Assembly: GCF_018986435.1 (NCBI RefSeq)
Contig: NZ_JAHMIN010000045.1
Coordinates: forward strand, 1-40,234
Origin: Hahella sp. HN01
Lineage (GTDB): Bacteria; Pseudomonadota; Gammaproteobacteria; Pseudomonadales; Oleiphilaceae
DNA length: 40,234 nucleotides
Direction: 5' to 3'
Part shown: positions 38,513 through 40,234 of the stretch, in pieces
How the letters are laid out: every line of letters begins with the position of its first letter
Numbering within the stretch: position 1 is the stretch's first letter
Notes under the pieces: generated by a model
Database searches by the model: none
The model's input: only the letters and a program-made list of their open reading frames with translations
Told to the model about the DNA's origin: nothing
Made by a program: the position numbers and the translations under genes

Positions 38513-40090
38513 ATGCAGCAGCTAAGCGAACTGGATGCGTCCTTCCTCTACCTGGAAACAGAAAACGCCCCCATGCATATCGGCGGCGTATATGTCCTCG
38601 ACTGCTCAGAACAAAATAGTGGGCTGAGCTTTGAGGCGCTTTACCAACACATCGAATCCCGCTTGCCTACCGCCAGACAATTCAGACAACGCCTTGTGGA
38701 GGTGCCGCTCAAACTGGACCACCCCTACTGGGTAGACGATCCGGACTTTGATCTACGCAATCACCTTCGACACGTCCATCTCCCTGCACCCGGCGGAGAG
38801 GAGCAATTACTCCAACTCACTTCGGCAATACTTGCAGAACCTTTAAGCCGCGAACGACCGCTTTGGGAAATAACTCTAGCTGGCGGACACCGGTCAAATG
38901 GCGCAAAAAAATGCAACTCTTGCGCCTTAATTGTCAAAATCCATCATTCAATCATCAATGGCGCGACAGGCGAGGAACTGATGAGCGCCCTGCTCGACTT
39001 TTCTCCCGAGCCAACCAAAAGGGCTCCACAACAAGTCTGGAGCCCGAGCCCTTTACCATCCAAGACGCGCTTGATCAGTAATGTCTACGGCTCCGCCCTG
39101 AACACCCCATTCAGACTCGCCAATATGGCTAAAGATGCAGCCGCATCAGCTTTCTATACATTATTGGTCCAGCGTTTACATAGACTGGCGCTTCCACCAG
39201 CCCTTTTCAGCGCGCCACCTACATCACTCAATTGCGCTATTGGAAAAGAACGCAGCCTTGCCTACTTCGCATGCGACCTCGAGAGGCTTAAGCAGTTAAA
39301 AAAACAGCATGAAGACATTACACTTAACGATGTAGTAATGACGCTATGCTCTGAAGTCTTAATACGCTACCTACAAGCCCTGAACGAGGACGTCGAACGC
39401 CCGCTAATTGCTGTGTCGCCCATCTCGGTTCGTTCCAAGCGTATTAATAGCCCCACAGGCAGCCAGCTCTCAGCCATGTTGATTTCGCTCGCAACGAATG
39501 AGCCCAACCTGGCCATCCGGCTCAAGTCTATCCATGACAACGCAACTTCATCACAAATATATGGCCAGGCGATCTCCGCTGCCCGGTTAACCCAGCTCAT
39601 ACCCTCGTCCATGCTGGGCCTCTCTGCTCGCATCTACACCGAGTTTCAACTCGCTCAGAGACACAAGCCACTATTCAATATACCGATTACCAATATTCCA
39701 GGCCCACAAACCCCTCTTTACTTTAACGGGGCTAAAGTGACCAAACAGCTTGGCAGCGCACCTTTGTTCGATGGACTCGGCCTTTCTATCGTCGTGGTAA
39801 GCTACAACGGAGAAGTAACATTTACGCTAACCAGCAACCCGAAGGTCATTACAAATCCAGCAGATTTGACCAAGCATTTTGAGAACGCAATTACTCAACT
39901 GGAAAAAGATTTAGCGCATACAGATTTCGACTCTCTGGAGACTGCGCCAGAATTAACAGAGCAACGCCCTCCGAATATCCTCGCAGCCTTGTTGGGGGAT
40001 ATCACGGCTCTTTTTAGCAACTTATTTTCCGAAGCAAAGAAAACGGATGAAATCGGAGAGAAGCAAAAGGACGTCAACTCGGAGCACTAG
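38513..40090 (+). CDS. Wax ester synthase / diacylglycerol acyltransferase-like protein
   Basis: Bacterial WS/DGAT enzymes make wax esters or triacylglycerols from acyl-CoA. Family marks seen: LSELDASFLYLET at the N-terminus, DFDLRNHLRHVHLP (about 78-91), PLWEI (116-120), NDVVMTL in the middle, NIPGP late, and DGLGLSIVVVSYNGEVTF. The active-site motif HHxxxDG reads HHSIING (144-150), with Asn149 in place of Asp. At 525 aa it is longer than typical members (about 450-480), mainly through a polar C-terminal tail. It may make storage lipid, or the Asn change may alter or remove activity. It follows ispB by 100 bp and its stop codon abuts an IS end. Confidence 0.85.
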   Translation: MQQLSELDASFLYLETENAPMHIGGVYVLDCSEQNSGLSFEALYQHIESRLPTARQFRQRLVEVPLKLDHPYWVDDPDFDLRNHLRHVHLPAPGGEEQLLQLTSAILAEPLSRERPLWEITLAGGHRSNGAKKCNSCALIVKIHHSIINGATGEELMSALLDFSPEPTKRAPQQVWSPSPLPSKTRLISNVYGSALNTPFRLANMAKDAAASAFYTLLVQRLHRLALPPALFSAPPTSLNCAIGKERSLAYFACDLERLKQLKKQHEDITLNDVVMTLCSEVLIRYLQALNEDVERPLIAVSPISVRSKRINSPTGSQLSAMLISLATNEPNLAIRLKSIHDNATSSQIYGQAISAARLTQLIPSSMLGLSARIYTEFQLAQRHKPLFNIPITNIPGPQTPLYFNGAKVTKQLGSAPLFDGLGLSIVVVSYNGEVTFTLTSNPKVITNPADLTKHFENAITQLEKDLAHTDFDSLETAPELTEQRPPNILAALLGDITALFSNLFSEAKKTDEIGEKQKDVNSEH

Positions 40091-40234
40091 GGAACCTCTG
40101 AATAACCCCAAGAATCAGTCATAATACGGCAGCCCAACTCAGCAGGAACACTTTTCATGGAACAGATGACTTTCTCCGAAGCCGAATACCAGAATAAAAA
40201 GCGTAAGACCCGCCGGGAAATCTTTCTGGAGCGG
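40087..40234 (+). mobile_element. Left end of an IS5-family insertion sequence (truncated by the window)
   Basis: Directly after the acyltransferase stop, GGAACCTCTGAATAA (40091-40105) resembles the terminal inverted repeats of IS5-type elements. The bases CTAG (40087-40090) before it fit the 4-bp YTAR target that the IS5 group duplicates. A transposase start follows 66 bases inside. The right end is outside the window, so the repeat and duplication cannot be confirmed. Confidence 0.75.
40157..40234 (+). CDS. IS5-family transposase, N-terminal fragment
   Basis: Only 26 codons are inside the window: MEQMTFSEAEYQNKKRKTRR and six more. The pattern M-x-Q-M-T/S-F-x-E-A-E-Y-x-x-K-x-x-x-T-R-R-E-x-F-L is the start of IS5-group (DDE) transposases as I know them. 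The frame is open to the end of the window. It would catalyse cut-and-paste movement of the element. Confidence 0.8.
   Translation, partial: MEQMTFSEAEYQNKKRKTRREIFLER

Overview
The window carries chromosomal core genes of a gammaproteobacterium with moderate-to-high GC. Gene order follows, almost gene for gene, two blocks I know from Pseudomonas aeruginosa PAO1: ilvI-ilvH-ilvC-pssA-msrP-msrQ, and clpB-pgeF-rluD-bamD-pilSR-minor pilins-ispH-fkpB-lspA-ileS-ribF-murJ-rpsT-proB-obgE-rpmA-rplU-ispB. Here the two blocks sit side by side. The extra wax-ester-synthase-like gene, the full-length glutamine-dependent NAD synthetase and the IS5-type end point to a marine, Hahella- or Marinobacter-like lineage rather than a true Pseudomonas. 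That placement is an inference from synteny and protein flavour, not from a search.

Layout. 1-190 has no gene but holds a strong stable-RNA-type promoter, plus half of a second, firing leftwards out of the window; an rRNA or tRNA operon probably starts just outside. 191-6136 (minus strand): branched-chain amino acid synthesis (ilvI, ilvH, ilvC), phosphatidylserine synthase (pssA) and the periplasmic methionine sulfoxide repair pair msrP-msrQ. 6137-6573 is a divergent regulatory region. 6574-7017: a small secreted DUF4124 protein. 7043-11499 (minus): clpB with its own heat-shock promoter, pgeF and rluD. 11629-12456: bamD, divergent from rluD. 12525-14165 (minus): nadE.

14323-25487 is the type IV pilus section. 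The sensor-regulator pair pilS-pilR and a FimT-like prepilin are on the plus strand. On the minus strand, fimU-pilV-pilW-pilX-pilY1-pilE form an operon that encodes the minor-pilin priming complex and the PilY1 tip adhesin. In PAO1 this operon runs in the same direction as pilSR; here it is inverted as a block. PilY1 is unusually long (1500 aa). Its von Willebrand A domain is interrupted by an AT-rich segment encoding what reads as a carbohydrate-binding, galactose-binding-like jelly-roll module. Two LytTR/AlgR-type direct repeats lie upstream of fimU.

25640-36941 (minus, apart from rpsT) is housekeeping: isoprenoid (ispH), peptidyl-prolyl isomerase (fkpB), signal peptidase II (lspA), ileS, ribF, murJ, proB, obgE, rpmA and rplU, with several clear intrinsic terminators. 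36942-37443 is a divergent promoter region between rplU and ispB. 37444-38412 is ispB; 38513-40090 is a WS/DGAT-like acyltransferase with an Asp-to-Asn change in its active-site motif. An IS5-family element begins immediately after the acyltransferase stop codon and runs off the right end.

The most noteworthy signals are the lectin-like insertion in the PilY1 tip adhesin, the LytTR repeats upstream of the minor-pilin operon, the inversion of that operon, the altered acyltransferase motif, and the IS insertion exactly at that gene's stop codon. No CRISPR array, prophage, restriction system or clearly new multi-gene system is visible.
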